Of a stretch of 56,196 nucleotides of DNA, positions 15,870 through 24,491 are shown piece by piece. How positions within the stretch are numbered: position 1 is the stretch's first letter; every line of letters begins with the position of its first letter. Source of the DNA: CAZEHO01 sp964511945 (lineage in GTDB: Bacteria; Actinomycetota; Acidimicrobiia; Spongiisociales; UBA11373); NCBI GenBank assembly GCA_964511945.1, contig CAZEHO010000016.1, positions 1-56,196 on the forward strand, in the 5' to 3' direction. The translations under genes and the position numbers were made by a program. Below the pieces are notes generated by a model, which did not search any database, was not told where the DNA came from, and saw only the letters and a list, made by a program, of their open reading frames with translations.

Positions 15870-16027
15870 TGCCCCGTCACACGCCCTTTGGCGGGTTCAC
15901 GCCGGCCGGGGACGCCCCCGGCTGTGTCCTCCGCCTCGACGCATCTACGGATGCGCCTTCGTTGTGCGTCCGTGCCGGATGACGCCCCTGACTCGGCCTG
16001 ACCCTCGCCCAGGTTGTGAGACAGAGC
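15866..16027. repeat. Dispersed 160-bp repeat, copy 2
   Basis: Second copy of the element at 6175-6335, again starting at a CTAG that contains the stop codon of the preceding plus-strand gene. The internal CGCATC-TACG-GATGCG hairpin is kept. A GCCGGGG-ACG-CCCCCGGC hairpin is better paired here than in copy 1. It is followed by CAACTGGGAACTGG, then about 90 bases with nothing recognisable before the next gene at 16141. Confidence 0.9.
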
Positions 16028-16140
16028 ACTGGGGCAACTGGGAACTGGAAACGCGTCTGCAGGCGCTGCTTGCCCAGGGCCCAGCGCCCGGAACCAGCCG
16101 GCCCGAAGGGCGGCTGCGTTGGCCGCAGTAGGGTGTCCCG

Positions 16141-17004
16141 GTGACCGAATGGAAGAGCTGGCCCAGTTGGCGTCGCCTGGTGGCGATCGCCCGGGCGCGC
16201 AGTGGGGGGAGCGCCGCTGCTGCCGGCAGCCTGGCCGCAGGCAGTCTTGCCGATCTGGTCGAGGGTATCGGCAACTACGCCCCCGACGCCTATCCGGTCG
16301 CGATCCGCGAAATTGCCGATGAACTCCTCGTCAACCGCCCGGCGATGGCCCCGATCGTCGGGCTCGTCAATGCGGTGTTTCTCGGATTGCCGCTCGGTCC
16401 GGAAAGCCTGGCCGGTGAGCTGCGCTTGATCGAACGGCGAATGGCCGCGTCGACCGGGCTCCTCGCCGAGGTCGGGGCAGGCCTGATCAAGGAGGGGACG
16501 AACGTCCTGACGCACGGCGGCTCAGTATCGGTCAAGGGCATTCTGCTCCGGGCCAGCGAGGACCGGCAGTTCTCGGTGTCGTGCGCGGCCACCCTCCCGC
16601 TCGGTGAGGGGATTGAACTGGCAGCCGATCTCGCCAATGAGGGACTGCTCGTCGAGGTCGTTCCCGACGACCAGGTGTCGGAGGCGTTGCCGGGGGTCGA
16701 CCTTGTCGTGCTCGGTGCGAACGCGTTCGGGCCGGAGCGGGCGCTCAACGTTGCCGGATCCGGGGAGATCGTCGAGGAAGCGCGCAGTTTCGGTCTGCCG
16801 GTGTACCTGGCCGCCTCGGTGGAGAAGGCGCTGCCCGAGTTGCTGTTCGAGCGCGCCGCGGTCTCCGCTCAGGCAACCGGCGAGTTCGAGCCCATTCCGC
16901 TGGCGGCGGCCACGTCGATCATCACTGAAATCGGTGTGCTCGATCCGGTCGCTGCCGGGAAGCTTGCCGCCGACCGCCGGGTGGCCTCCGAACTCGTCGC
17001 CTAG
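16141..17004 (+). CDS. eIF2B alpha/beta/delta-like protein
   Basis: A 287-residue protein of the translation-initiation-factor-2B / ribose-1,5-bisphosphate isomerase / methylthioribose-1-phosphate isomerase superfamily. Helical N-terminal half (IREIADELLVNRPAMAPIV), then LTHGGSVSV at the usual position of the sugar-phosphate loop, and a VDLVVLGANAF strand where members carry the catalytic/structural Asp. Shorter than MtnA (about 340) and lacking its Cys motif, so a sugar-phosphate isomerase or regulatory member is more likely; the substrate is not assigned. GTG start at 16141 with AGGGTG upstream. Its stop overlaps that of the convergent lipid-kinase-like gene in a single CTAG. Confidence 0.78.
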   Translation: MTEWKSWPSWRRLVAIARARSGGSAAAAGSLAAGSLADLVEGIGNYAPDAYPVAIREIADELLVNRPAMAPIVGLVNAVFLGLPLGPESLAGELRLIERRMAASTGLLAEVGAGLIKEGTNVLTHGGSVSVKGILLRASEDRQFSVSCAATLPLGEGIELAADLANEGLLVEVVPDDQVSEALPGVDLVVLGANAFGPERALNVAGSGEIVEEARSFGLPVYLAASVEKALPELLFERAAVSAQATGEFEPIPLAAATSIITEIGVLDPVAAGKLAADRRVASELVA

Positions 17005-17915
17005 ACGATCACCGGAATTCGATCGTCGGCGACCGCCATGCTGATGGTTGCCGCTTTGCCCAGGAGCTCTCCGTCGGCTTGGAGCCATGCGGTGGGGTCT
17101 GCGCTGATTCGGAGCTGCTCGACTCCCTGCCACACCTCGACGCCGGGGATCCGTTCGAGATCGCGACCGGCGAGCGCCCGTCCGATGAGGCTGGCCGTGC
17201 GTACCGTGTTGAGCTTCTCCACCACCAGCACGGTCATGCCCGGGAAATCGCGCCGCGGTGTGAGCCCCATCGCCATGGGGCCGAAGTAGGTCCAGGACCC
17301 ATGGATCTGGATCACCGCCGTGACCGCGCTGGCGCGCCGCCCGTGCGCCTCAATGCGCAGGTGGGGGAGCTTGGTGCGGTAGGTGCCGAGCACCACTGCA
17401 GCCGTCGACCGGGCGTAGTGGAGCGGTCCGAACCAGATCTTGCGAAGCGGATCCCGCTCGGCTCGCTCGACGACTGCTGCATCGAACCCGATCCCGGCGG
17501 CGAAGAGCACGACATCGTCGAGTGATCCTTCGGGACCTTCGACGGACATCCGGGCGAGTTCGACCGGGGTGGGTGTGCCGGTGACGATGTGTTCCGCAGC
17601 TGCTCGGGGCTTGGCCGGGAGGCCGAGGATCCGGCCGAGGACGTTGGTCGTTCCCGCCGGGATGATTGCCAGCGCGGTCTCGGTGCCGACCAGCGAGCCT
17701 GCAATCTGGTGGACCACACCATCGCCCCCCATTGCGGCCACGACGTCGTAGCCCTCGGCTGCCGCATCGGCTGCGACCCTGCGGGCATCTGCCGGTCCGT
17801 TGGGCCATACCGCGGTCACGTCGAAGGGTCCGGTGAGAATGCGAACGACGTCGCGGTGCAATCCGGAAGTGAAGGCCGAAGCGGCCGGGTTGGCCACGAG
17901 CACGAGGCGGCGCAT
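17001..17915 (-). CDS. Diacylglycerol/sphingosine kinase-like (YegS/DagK family) lipid kinase
   Basis: A 304-residue member of the DAGK catalytic family. The N-terminus has VLVANPAAS, the nucleotide-binding GGDGVVHQ motif is near residue 65, and PAGTTNVLGR follows, the three hallmark blocks. The C-terminal beta-sandwich part includes the GIGFDAAVV block. Such enzymes phosphorylate lipid alcohols at the inner membrane face; the exact lipid is unknown. ATG at 17915 opens the family N-terminus; the longer frame would enter the divergent phosphoribosyltransferase region. Confidence 0.9.
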   Translation of the reverse strand: MRRLVLVANPAASAFTSGLHRDVVRILTGPFDVTAVWPNGPADARRVAADAAAEGYDVVAAMGGDGVVHQIAGSLVGTETALAIIPAGTTNVLGRILGLPAKPRAAAEHIVTGTPTPVELARMSVEGPEGSLDDVVLFAAGIGFDAAVVERAERDPLRKIWFGPLHYARSTAAVVLGTYRTKLPHLRIEAHGRRASAVTAVIQIHGSWTYFGPMAMGLTPRRDFPGMTVLVVEKLNTVRTASLIGRALAGRDLERIPGVEVWQGVEQLRISADPTAWLQADGELLGKAATISMAVADDRIPVIV

Positions 17916-17954
17916 GAGGAAATGAGCGTACCCGGCGCGCATTACCCTGGCCCG

Positions 17955-18572
17955 ATGCAACGGTTCCTGGATCGGCGTTCAGCGGGGCGAGAGCTCGCAG
18001 CTCAGCTCGAGCACCACGATGATCCTCTGGTGATCGGCATCATTCCGGGAGGGGTCCCGGTCGCCGATGAGATCGCCGTGCTGAACGGGTGGGACCTGGC
18101 CGGGGTCCCGGTGCGCACCATCGGTTCACCGGAGAGCCCCAATCTCATCCTGGGAGCTGTTGCGCCAGACGAGGTGGTCGTGCTCGATCGAGATCTCAGC
18201 AGTCGCCTCGGGATCACCGGCCAGGATGTCGCCGATCAGGTGAGCCGGGCGATGGCGCTGATCCGATCGACTCTGGCTGCGGTCGGAGTCGACGAGCCGG
18301 AGGTACAGGACCGCGAGATCGTCGTCGTCGGTGACAGTGCGACTACCGGAACGACGTTCCGCACGGTGCTGGGCTACGTGATGCGCCGGGGTGCCGCCAG
18401 AACATGTGCGGCGATTCCGGTCGCTCCGCCGGCAACCGTCGATCTCATCGCCGGCGCTGCTGATGAGGTCGTCTGTCTCGAGCAACCGCTCCGGATGAAA
18501 TCGGTGGGGGAGTGGTACCAGCTCTTCGGACCGGTGGACGAGCTGGACGTCCGGGCGATTCTGAACCGCTGA
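17955..18572 (+). CDS. Phosphoribosyltransferase-family protein
   Basis: A 205-residue protein of the type-I phosphoribosyltransferase fold (COG1926-like). N-terminal LDRRSAGRELAAQL, then IGIIPGGVPVADEIA, a central VVVLDRDLSS strand and the PRPP-loop-like IVVVGDSATTGTTF near residue 125. The VVVGDS..TTG block has only one acidic residue where standard enzymes have two, so activity on PRPP is not certain. It diverges from the lipid-kinase-like gene across 39 bases. No nucleobase pathway genes are adjacent, so the substrate is unknown. Confidence 0.85.
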   Translation: MQRFLDRRSAGRELAAQLEHHDDPLVIGIIPGGVPVADEIAVLNGWDLAGVPVRTIGSPESPNLILGAVAPDEVVVLDRDLSSRLGITGQDVADQVSRAMALIRSTLAAVGVDEPEVQDREIVVVGDSATTGTTFRTVLGYVMRRGAARTCAAIPVAPPATVDLIAGAADEVVCLEQPLRMKSVGEWYQLFGPVDELDVRAILNR

Positions 18573-18681
18573 GCAGGGTTTGGAACCACACCTCTGCGCT
18601 CAGTCGTCTCATCGATAGCGACGGGAATCGGGATCTGTCACACCCGGTTTCTACGTTACGAATATGAGCGGAGTACGACTG

Positions 18682-18855
18682 ATGACCAGCACCCCAACCC
18701 CACAGACCGATCCGGCCGACCTGGTTCCCATCGACCAGTGTGCGGCGGCGATCGAAGCCTGGTTTGCCGAAGCGGGGCTGACGGCCACCGTCACGGCAGC
18801 GTGTGCCGATCCCGCCTGTGCGGTGTGCGCGGCTGCGCTGGCCGACGCCGCCTGA
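18682..18855 (+). CDS. Small hypothetical protein with Cys-rich C-terminus
   Basis: A 57-residue reading frame with a GGAG site eight bases before ATG 18682; an in-frame ATG at 18664 is also present. The N-terminus is Thr/Pro-rich, followed by a predicted helix (DQCAAAIEAWFAEAGL) and a short CADPACAVC cluster. The cysteine spacing could bind a metal. I recognise no family. It lies between the phosphoribosyltransferase and a UMF1 transporter, on the same strand as both. Likely but not certain to be real. Confidence 0.5.
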   Translation: MTSTPTPQTDPADLVPIDQCAAAIEAWFAEAGLTATVTAACADPACAVCAAALADAA

Positions 18856-18915
18856 GCCGGCACACGTGAGGCCCGTCGCGGCACGGGTCGTGCGGCGGCC
18901 TGATACATTCCGGCG

Positions 18916-20247
18916 GTGACCGACTGGCGCCCCACCCGACTCAGCACCGCTTCGTGGGCCACCTACGACCTGGCGAACACGATTTTCGCCCTCGGGATCG
19001 GGTCGCTCTACTTCCCGCAGTGGCTGACGCTCCACGCCGACGAACTGCCGTCGTGGCTCGGTGGTGGCCGATCGGCCGACCTTGCGCTCGCAGTCGCCAT
19101 CAATGTGGCGATGGCCGTCGTCATCGTGCTGGGCCCCTGGATCGGCGCCCGCAGCGATCATCGAGGCCGCCGCCTCTCCTACCTGCTTCCGGCGACCGTG
19201 CTGGCGATCGCCCCCACGCTCGTGCTGGGTTCGGTACCGATCGCCTGGTCGCTGGGCCTGTTTTCGCTGGCGCTCATCGGCTTCAATCTTGGATCGGTGA
19301 TCTACGACGCGTTACTCCCGGACGTCAGCACACCCGAAAATGTCGGCCGGGTGTCCGGGATCGGGATCGGCGTCGGCTACCTGGGTTCGTTTGTGGCGGT
19401 GGTCATCGGTGCGGTGCTCCTCACCCAATCCGAACACCCGGGTTCGCTCGTCGTTGCCGCAACCGTGAGCACGACAACCGGGTTCGCCGACGTTTTCCGG
19501 GCCATCGGCATCCTCTTTGCGGTCTTTGCGCTGCCGACCTTCCTCTTCGTCCGGGAGCGACCCCGCAAGGCGGTTGCCGGACCGCCGCCGGCGATCGCCT
19601 CGAGCTTTCGCCGGCTGATCGACGCATGGAAGCGGGCCCGCCAGTATCGGGGTGTCGCCCGGTTCCTCGTCGGCCGGTTCCTCTACACGGACGCAGTGAA
19701 CACCCTCATCGGCGGGTTCCTGACGATCTTCGTGATCGAAGAACTGTCATTCACCGCGGCACAGGTGCAGGGGCTGCTGGCGGTCGCCATTCTCGGGGCC
19801 ATCGCCGGCGGCCTCGGTGGAGGCGTGCTCGTCGACCGGATCGGACCGCGTCGTTTGCTCAACGGTGTGCTCATGCTGTGGGTCGTCGCAATGGGGTTCG
19901 GCATCATCGCCGGCATCGTGGACATCGGTCCGCTGGCATGGTTCCTGGGTGCTCTCGGGGGCATCGCTCTTGGTGCGACATGGGCGGCCGATCGGGTCTA
20001 TATGCAGCGGATCTCCCCACCCCGTTATCTCGGGGAGTTCTTCGGTCTGTACGCCACCGTGGGTCGGTTCGCGACGGTGCTCGGACCGCTGCTGTGGGGT
20101 CTCATCGTGACGGTATTCGGGCTGCCCCGAGAGGTGGCGCTCGGCGTCCTCATCGCATTCATCCTTGGTGGCCGGGCCGTGCTGCATGGCGTCGACGACG
20201 CGGTCAGAGGGTGGACTTCGGACGAACTCCGGCAGCCGCAGTCCTAG
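18916..20247 (+). CDS. UMF1/Atg22-like MFS transporter
   Basis: A 443-residue integral membrane protein with about 12 hydrophobic segments. It begins STASWATYDLANTIFALG, the diagnostic N-terminus of the UMF1 branch of the major facilitator superfamily (yeast Atg22 group), with the cytoplasmic GARSDHRGRR loop after the second/third segment and a matching VDRIGPRR loop in the second half. Members are thought to export small solutes such as amino acids; the substrate is unknown. GTG start at 18916. Its stop shares a CTAG with the stop of the convergent AlkD-like gene. A second, larger UMF1 protein is at 29331-31319. Confidence 0.9.
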   Translation: MTDWRPTRLSTASWATYDLANTIFALGIGSLYFPQWLTLHADELPSWLGGGRSADLALAVAINVAMAVVIVLGPWIGARSDHRGRRLSYLLPATVLAIAPTLVLGSVPIAWSLGLFSLALIGFNLGSVIYDALLPDVSTPENVGRVSGIGIGVGYLGSFVAVVIGAVLLTQSEHPGSLVVAATVSTTTGFADVFRAIGILFAVFALPTFLFVRERPRKAVAGPPPAIASSFRRLIDAWKRARQYRGVARFLVGRFLYTDAVNTLIGGFLTIFVIEELSFTAAQVQGLLAVAILGAIAGGLGGGVLVDRIGPRRLLNGVLMLWVVAMGFGIIAGIVDIGPLAWFLGALGGIALGATWAADRVYMQRISPPRYLGEFFGLYATVGRFATVLGPLLWGLIVTVFGLPREVALGVLIAFILGGRAVLHGVDDAVRGWTSDELRQPQS

Positions 20248-21023
20248 CGGCGGCGGCGAGGGGTCTTCTGGTCGCCGGCAGACCGGCGGGATTCTGATCG
20301 CTTCTGCCGCGTCGACGGCCGCTTCTCCTTGCGGGCGGGCTTGCCGTCGGCTCGGCCGAACCGCAGCTTGTTCCGGGCCTCGAGCCTTACCCGGGCCGGG
20401 AGATCGTCGGCACGCTCTTCGATGAACGTGGCGACGAGATCCGGGTGGCTCTTGATGAGTTCACGCAGCGCCAGCGACATTCCGCCCATCACCGGAGGGC
20501 GCCGGTCGTCGATGACCGTCTCGATCAGCGCCAGGGTGCGTTCCGCCTCATCGCCGCGACGGCTCAGGAGGACGGTCCCGGCCAGTGCCAGCCACCTGGT
20601 CCATGCGTACGGCTCGGCCGCCCACCGTTCCAGGACCGGGTACCGGGCATCTCGATCATCTGCGACCCAGGCCCTGACCACCGACGCCAGGTCATCGGCG
20701 ACCGCCCGGTTGTCGAGGCCGGGCCGGAAGTGGTCGATCAGCGGTTCGGACACGAGGGAGGGTCGCAGGCGAAGGACCTCGATGGCGACGTGCATCTCGT
20801 CGTACGTCACCCCGTTCCAGAGCGACTCGGCGAACTCGGCCAGCTGGCCGTCGGTTGCCGCCGCCAGCACCGCTTCGCGCTCTCGGAGCACCTGGCGCAG
20901 GTTGGGGACGGCGATGCGGAGGAAGATCTTCTCCTTCCCCCAGGCGGGGCGGGCCGCAAGCCGTTCCAGGCGCGACCGAATCCGGTCGGCTTCGGTCGCT
21001 GGAACGAAGGCGGACTCCGTCAT
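20244..21023 (-). CDS. HEAT-repeat protein, DNA alkylation repair (AlkD-like)
   Basis: A 259-residue helical protein. The middle contains LWNGVTYDEMHVAIEVL and the ARYPVLERWAAEPYAWTRWLAL segments, which fit the AlkD/DNA-alkylation-repair HEAT-like repeats (conserved Trp/Asp/Arg for flipping-free base recognition). The C-terminal ~35 residues are a strongly basic tail (KPARKEKRPS..., ending TPRRRR), plausible for DNA contact. AlkD enzymes excise 3- and 7-alkylpurines. Assignment rests on pattern only. ATG at 21023. Confidence 0.7.
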   Translation of the reverse strand: MTESAFVPATEADRIRSRLERLAARPAWGKEKIFLRIAVPNLRQVLREREAVLAAATDGQLAEFAESLWNGVTYDEMHVAIEVLRLRPSLVSEPLIDHFRPGLDNRAVADDLASVVRAWVADDRDARYPVLERWAAEPYAWTRWLALAGTVLLSRRGDEAERTLALIETVIDDRRPPVMGGMSLALRELIKSHPDLVATFIEERADDLPARVRLEARNKLRFGRADGKPARKEKRPSTRQKRSESRRSAGDQKTPRRRR

Positions 21024-21124
21024 GAGCGCACAGCCTAGGGGCAGGCCGCGTGCTGCATGCCGGGTGCCGCCACTCGCCCCGGGACCTCGCGATACTTGAT
21101 CAGAGATCGTCGAGAAGGGAAGTC

Positions 21125-22678
21125 ATGTTCGAGCCGTTCGCACCCGAGCCCTACTCGGACCACGGGGATTCCGCCGTCGCTGCCGCCTACCGGGCGGCCC
21201 TCGATTCGGTGGCATCCCGGTTCGGTGAGCACAACCCGCTGATCATCGGTGGGAATGAGGTTGAGACCGGGCGGAGCATCGAGAGCCTCAACCCGTCACG
21301 GCCGTCCGAGATCGTCGGCACCGTGGCAGCTGCCGGTGCTGCGGAGGCGGAACAGGTGCTGGCTGCAGCCTGGGATGCGTTCCCTTCCTGGTCGTCGCTC
21401 CCCGCCGCCGATCGGGCCCGCTACGGCATGAAGCTGGCGGAGTTGATGCGGGACCGGAAGTACGAACTTGCTTCCTGGCAGGTGTTTGAGGCCGGCAAGA
21501 ACTGGCTCGAAGCCGAGGCAGACGTGGCCGAGGCGCTTGATTTCTGCGATTACTACGCCAGGGAGGCTATTCGCCTGGCCGACCCGGTTCCGGTCACCCA
21601 CTTCGCGGGCGAAGAGAACGAATCGCACCTGATCCCCATCGGCGCCGGGGTCGTTATTCCCCCGTGGAACTTCCCGCTGGCGATCCTTACCGGAATGACC
21701 CTCGGCCCGGTGATGGCCGGCAACACCGTGGTGCTCAAGCCGGCCTCGACCACGCCGCTGATGGGCGCCCGGTTCATGGACCTCGTCCATGAGGCAGGGT
21801 TCCCGCCGGGTGTGATCAACTTCGTTCCGGGCTCCGGCGCCGAGATCGGCGATGTGCTGGTGGACCACCCGCGCACCAGGTTCATCAACTTCACCGGGTC
21901 CAAGGAGGTCGGACTGCGGATCGCAGAGCGATCGGCCAAGGTCGAACCGGGGCAGGTTTGGCTGAAGCGGGCATTCATGGAGATGGGCGGCAAGGACGCC
22001 CTCATCGTCGATGAGACCGCCGACCTCGAGGGTGCCGTCGGGGATGCGATCCGATCGGCGTTTGGATTCCAGGGTCAGAAGTGCTCGGCGTGTTCGCGTC
22101 TGATCCTCGTCGATGAGATCTACGACGAGGTCCTCGACGGCGTCGTTGCTGCCGCCGGGGCGCTCGAGGTGGGCCCCCCCGTCGACAACTTCGCGGTGGG
22201 TCCTGTGATCTCGGCCGCACAGCACGGCATGATCCTCGACGAAATCGAGCTTGGGAAGCAGGAAGCGGACCTGCTTGCCGGAGGAGCGGCGATCGATCTC
22301 GACGGCGGGTACTTCATCGAACCCACGGTCTTTGGCGGTGTGGCTCCCAACGCCCGCCTCGCCCAGTACGAGATCTTTGGGCCGGTGCTCTCGGTGATCC
22401 GGGCGAGGGACTTCAACCATGCTCTCGAGATCGCCAACGGCACCGAGTACGGACTGACCGGCGGCCTGTATTCGAGCGATCGCTCGCGCATCGAGCGGGC
22501 GAGACGGGAATTCCACGTCGGCAACCTGTACATCAACCGCAAGATCACCGGAGCGCTGGTCGGCGTGCAGCCGTTCGGCGGGTTCAACATGTCGGGGTCG
22601 AACGCCAAGGCCGGTGGTCCCGATTACCTGCGACTGTTCATGGAGATGAAGACGGTGGCCGAGCGCTGGGTGCGATAG
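21125..22678 (+). CDS. pruA: L-glutamate gamma-semialdehyde (1-pyrroline-5-carboxylate) dehydrogenase
   Basis: Oxidises glutamate semialdehyde to glutamate with NAD, the second step of proline (and arginine) breakdown. At 517 residues it matches the monofunctional RocA/PruA group rather than bifunctional PutA. The aldehyde-dehydrogenase core is complete: PPWNFPLAI, the NFTGSKEVG nucleotide site, the catalytic Glu in MEMGGKDA and the catalytic Cys in FGFQGQKCSACSR. The C-terminus has the PFGGFNMSG block. ATG 21125 follows GAAGGGAAG. No proline dehydrogenase gene is next to it; downstream is an unrelated ABC exporter after a 110-base gap. Confidence 0.95.
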   Translation: MFEPFAPEPYSDHGDSAVAAAYRAALDSVASRFGEHNPLIIGGNEVETGRSIESLNPSRPSEIVGTVAAAGAAEAEQVLAAAWDAFPSWSSLPAADRARYGMKLAELMRDRKYELASWQVFEAGKNWLEAEADVAEALDFCDYYAREAIRLADPVPVTHFAGEENESHLIPIGAGVVIPPWNFPLAILTGMTLGPVMAGNTVVLKPASTTPLMGARFMDLVHEAGFPPGVINFVPGSGAEIGDVLVDHPRTRFINFTGSKEVGLRIAERSAKVEPGQVWLKRAFMEMGGKDALIVDETADLEGAVGDAIRSAFGFQGQKCSACSRLILVDEIYDEVLDGVVAAAGALEVGPPVDNFAVGPVISAAQHGMILDEIELGKQEADLLAGGAAIDLDGGYFIEPTVFGGVAPNARLAQYEIFGPVLSVIRARDFNHALEIANGTEYGLTGGLYSSDRSRIERARREFHVGNLYINRKITGALVGVQPFGGFNMSGSNAKAGGPDYLRLFMEMKTVAERWVR

Positions 22679-22788
22679 GTGCTGCGTCTTCGCCGGGCGG
22701 CGCCCTGATCGCCGGCGAACATCCAACGCCATACGGCACGGCACAGGCCGGCGTTCCCGTTGTAGCGAACCGCTAGCGTATCGAGGCC

Positions 22789-23715
22789 ATGGCCGATCCT
22801 CTCGTTACCGCGCGCGACCTGACCAAACGGTTCGGCGACTTCACCGCCGTGGATGCGATCGACTTCGATGTCTATCCGGGCGAGGCGTTCGGGTTTCTCG
22901 GTCCGAACGGTGCCGGCAAGTCCTCGACGATGAAGATGATCGCCTCGGTTTCACCGGTGACCGAGGGTTCGCTGAGTGTCCTCGGGATGGATCCGGCTGC
23001 ACAGGGGCCCCACATCAGGGCCCGGCTCGGTGTGGTCCCGCAGGAGGACAATCTCGATCAGGAGCTCTCCGTCTACGAGAACCTGCTCATCTACGGCCGC
23101 TACTTCGGCATGGCCCGCTCCTTCATCGACGAGCGGGTCAACGAGCTGCTCCAATTCGCCCAACTCGAGGAGCGTCGCGACAGCCAGGTCGAACCGCTGT
23201 CGGGTGGGATGAAGCGCCGGCTCACTATTGCCCGCGGGCTCATCAATCAGCCCGACCTGCTGATCCTCGATGAGCCCACCACCGGGTTGGATCCGCAGGC
23301 ACGACACCTGCTGTGGGATCGGCTGTACCGCCTCAAGCAGCAGGGAGTGACGCTGGTCATCACCACCCACTACATGGATGAGGCGGAGCAGTTGTGTGAC
23401 CGCCTGGTGATCATGGACAAGGGGAAGATCGCTGCCGAGGGCAAGCCCTCGGAGCTGATCACCAAACACTCGAGCCGTGAGGTGCTGGAGCTCCGGTTCC
23501 CGGTCGGGACCCAGCAGGTCATGGCCGACAAGCTGGAGGGTCTGGTCGACCGGATCGAGGTGCTCCCGGATCGGGTGCTGCTCTACACCAACGATGCCGA
23601 TCGGACCTCGGTCGAAGTGGCCGAACGGGGGATCGTGCCCGAAGCGACGGTGAGCCGCCGCTCGACCCTGGAGGACGTGTTCCTGACCTTCACCGGCCGC
23701 AGGCTGATCGACTGA
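22789..23715 (+). CDS. ABC-2 exporter ATP-binding protein (NodI/DrrA-like)
   Basis: A 308-residue ATPase. Walker A GPNGAGKSS is near residue 40, signature LSGGMKRRL near 138, Walker B LLILDEPTTGLD, and TTHYMDEAEQL follows as the H-loop. The C-terminal extension fits NodI/DrrA drug or oligosaccharide exporters. Its stop overlaps the ATG of the following permease gene (TGATG). It forms one operon with two permease subunits. Confidence 0.94.
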   Translation: MADPLVTARDLTKRFGDFTAVDAIDFDVYPGEAFGFLGPNGAGKSSTMKMIASVSPVTEGSLSVLGMDPAAQGPHIRARLGVVPQEDNLDQELSVYENLLIYGRYFGMARSFIDERVNELLQFAQLEERRDSQVEPLSGGMKRRLTIARGLINQPDLLILDEPTTGLDPQARHLLWDRLYRLKQQGVTLVITTHYMDEAEQLCDRLVIMDKGKIAAEGKPSELITKHSSREVLELRFPVGTQQVMADKLEGLVDRIEVLPDRVLLYTNDADRTSVEVAERGIVPEATVSRRSTLEDVFLTFTGRRLID

Positions 23716-24491
23716 TGGCGATGCCGGCGGCTCTGCGGGTGGTCGAGTCCGGGGCCCGGGTCTACCGCCGCACCTGGCGGGGAAGTGTGATCTCCACCTT
23801 CATGAACCCGATCCTGTTCCTGTTGGCGATGGGGGTGGGGCTGGGTTCGCTGGTCGACGAGGGGGCGGGCAGCGCAAACGTTGGAGGGGACTACCTGGCG
23901 TTCCTGGCACCGGGGCTGCTCGCCGCCACCGCGATGCAAACCGCCGCCGGTGACGCCTCCTACCCGGTGATGGCCGGCATCAAGTGGCGCAAGACGTACC
24001 ACGCCGCGCTGGCCACTCCGCTGGGGGTGCGCGACCTGGTGCTCGGCCATCTCGGCTGGGTCACGATCCGGATCACGTTCGTCACGGTGGTCTACGGGAC
24101 GATCATGGTGCTGTTCGGAGCGACGACAGTGCTGAAGTCACTGGCGGCGATTCCGCCGGCCGTCATCACCGGTTCGGCCTTCGCGGCGCTGATTACCGCG
24201 TATACCGCCAGGCTCGAGCGCGAGACGGGACTGGCGACCATGTTCCGATTCGGCATCGTTCCGCTTTTCCTGTTCTCGGGCACCTTCTTCCCGGTCTCGC
24301 AGCTTCCCGACGGGATCGAGTGGTTCGCCTACGCCACTCCGCTGTGGCACGGCGTCAGCCTGTGCCGCAACTTCGCTCTCGGGACCGAGTTCACGGTGAG
24401 TCCCTGGATCAGCTTCGTGTATCTGGCGTTTTGGGTTGCGTTTGGGGCGTGGATGTCGATCCGGATGATGCGGCGGAGGCTGGTGTTGTGA
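23715..24491 (+). CDS. ABC-2 type permease, first subunit (NodJ-like)
   Basis: A 258-residue permease with six hydrophobic segments. After an amphipathic N-terminus come MNPILFLLAMGVGLGSLVDEG and the characteristic FLAPGLLAATAMQTA block of NodJ-type subunits; LFLFSGTFFPVSQLPDG before the last third matches the ABC-2 signature. It overlaps both the upstream ATPase gene and the downstream second permease gene. With the third gene it would form a heterodimeric membrane channel. Substrate unknown. Confidence 0.92.
   Translation: MAMPAALRVVESGARVYRRTWRGSVISTFMNPILFLLAMGVGLGSLVDEGAGSANVGGDYLAFLAPGLLAATAMQTAAGDASYPVMAGIKWRKTYHAALATPLGVRDLVLGHLGWVTIRITFVTVVYGTIMVLFGATTVLKSLAAIPPAVITGSAFAALITAYTARLERETGLATMFRFGIVPLFLFSGTFFPVSQLPDGIEWFAYATPLWHGVSLCRNFALGTEFTVSPWISFVYLAFWVAFGAWMSIRMMRRRLVL

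Noticed and set aside
15877..16515. Minus-strand frame through repeat copy 2
   Set aside because: Covers repeat DNA and antisense of the eIF2B-like gene. The matching frame through copy 1 ends with a similar GVKPPKGV, which reflects the repeat, not a protein family.
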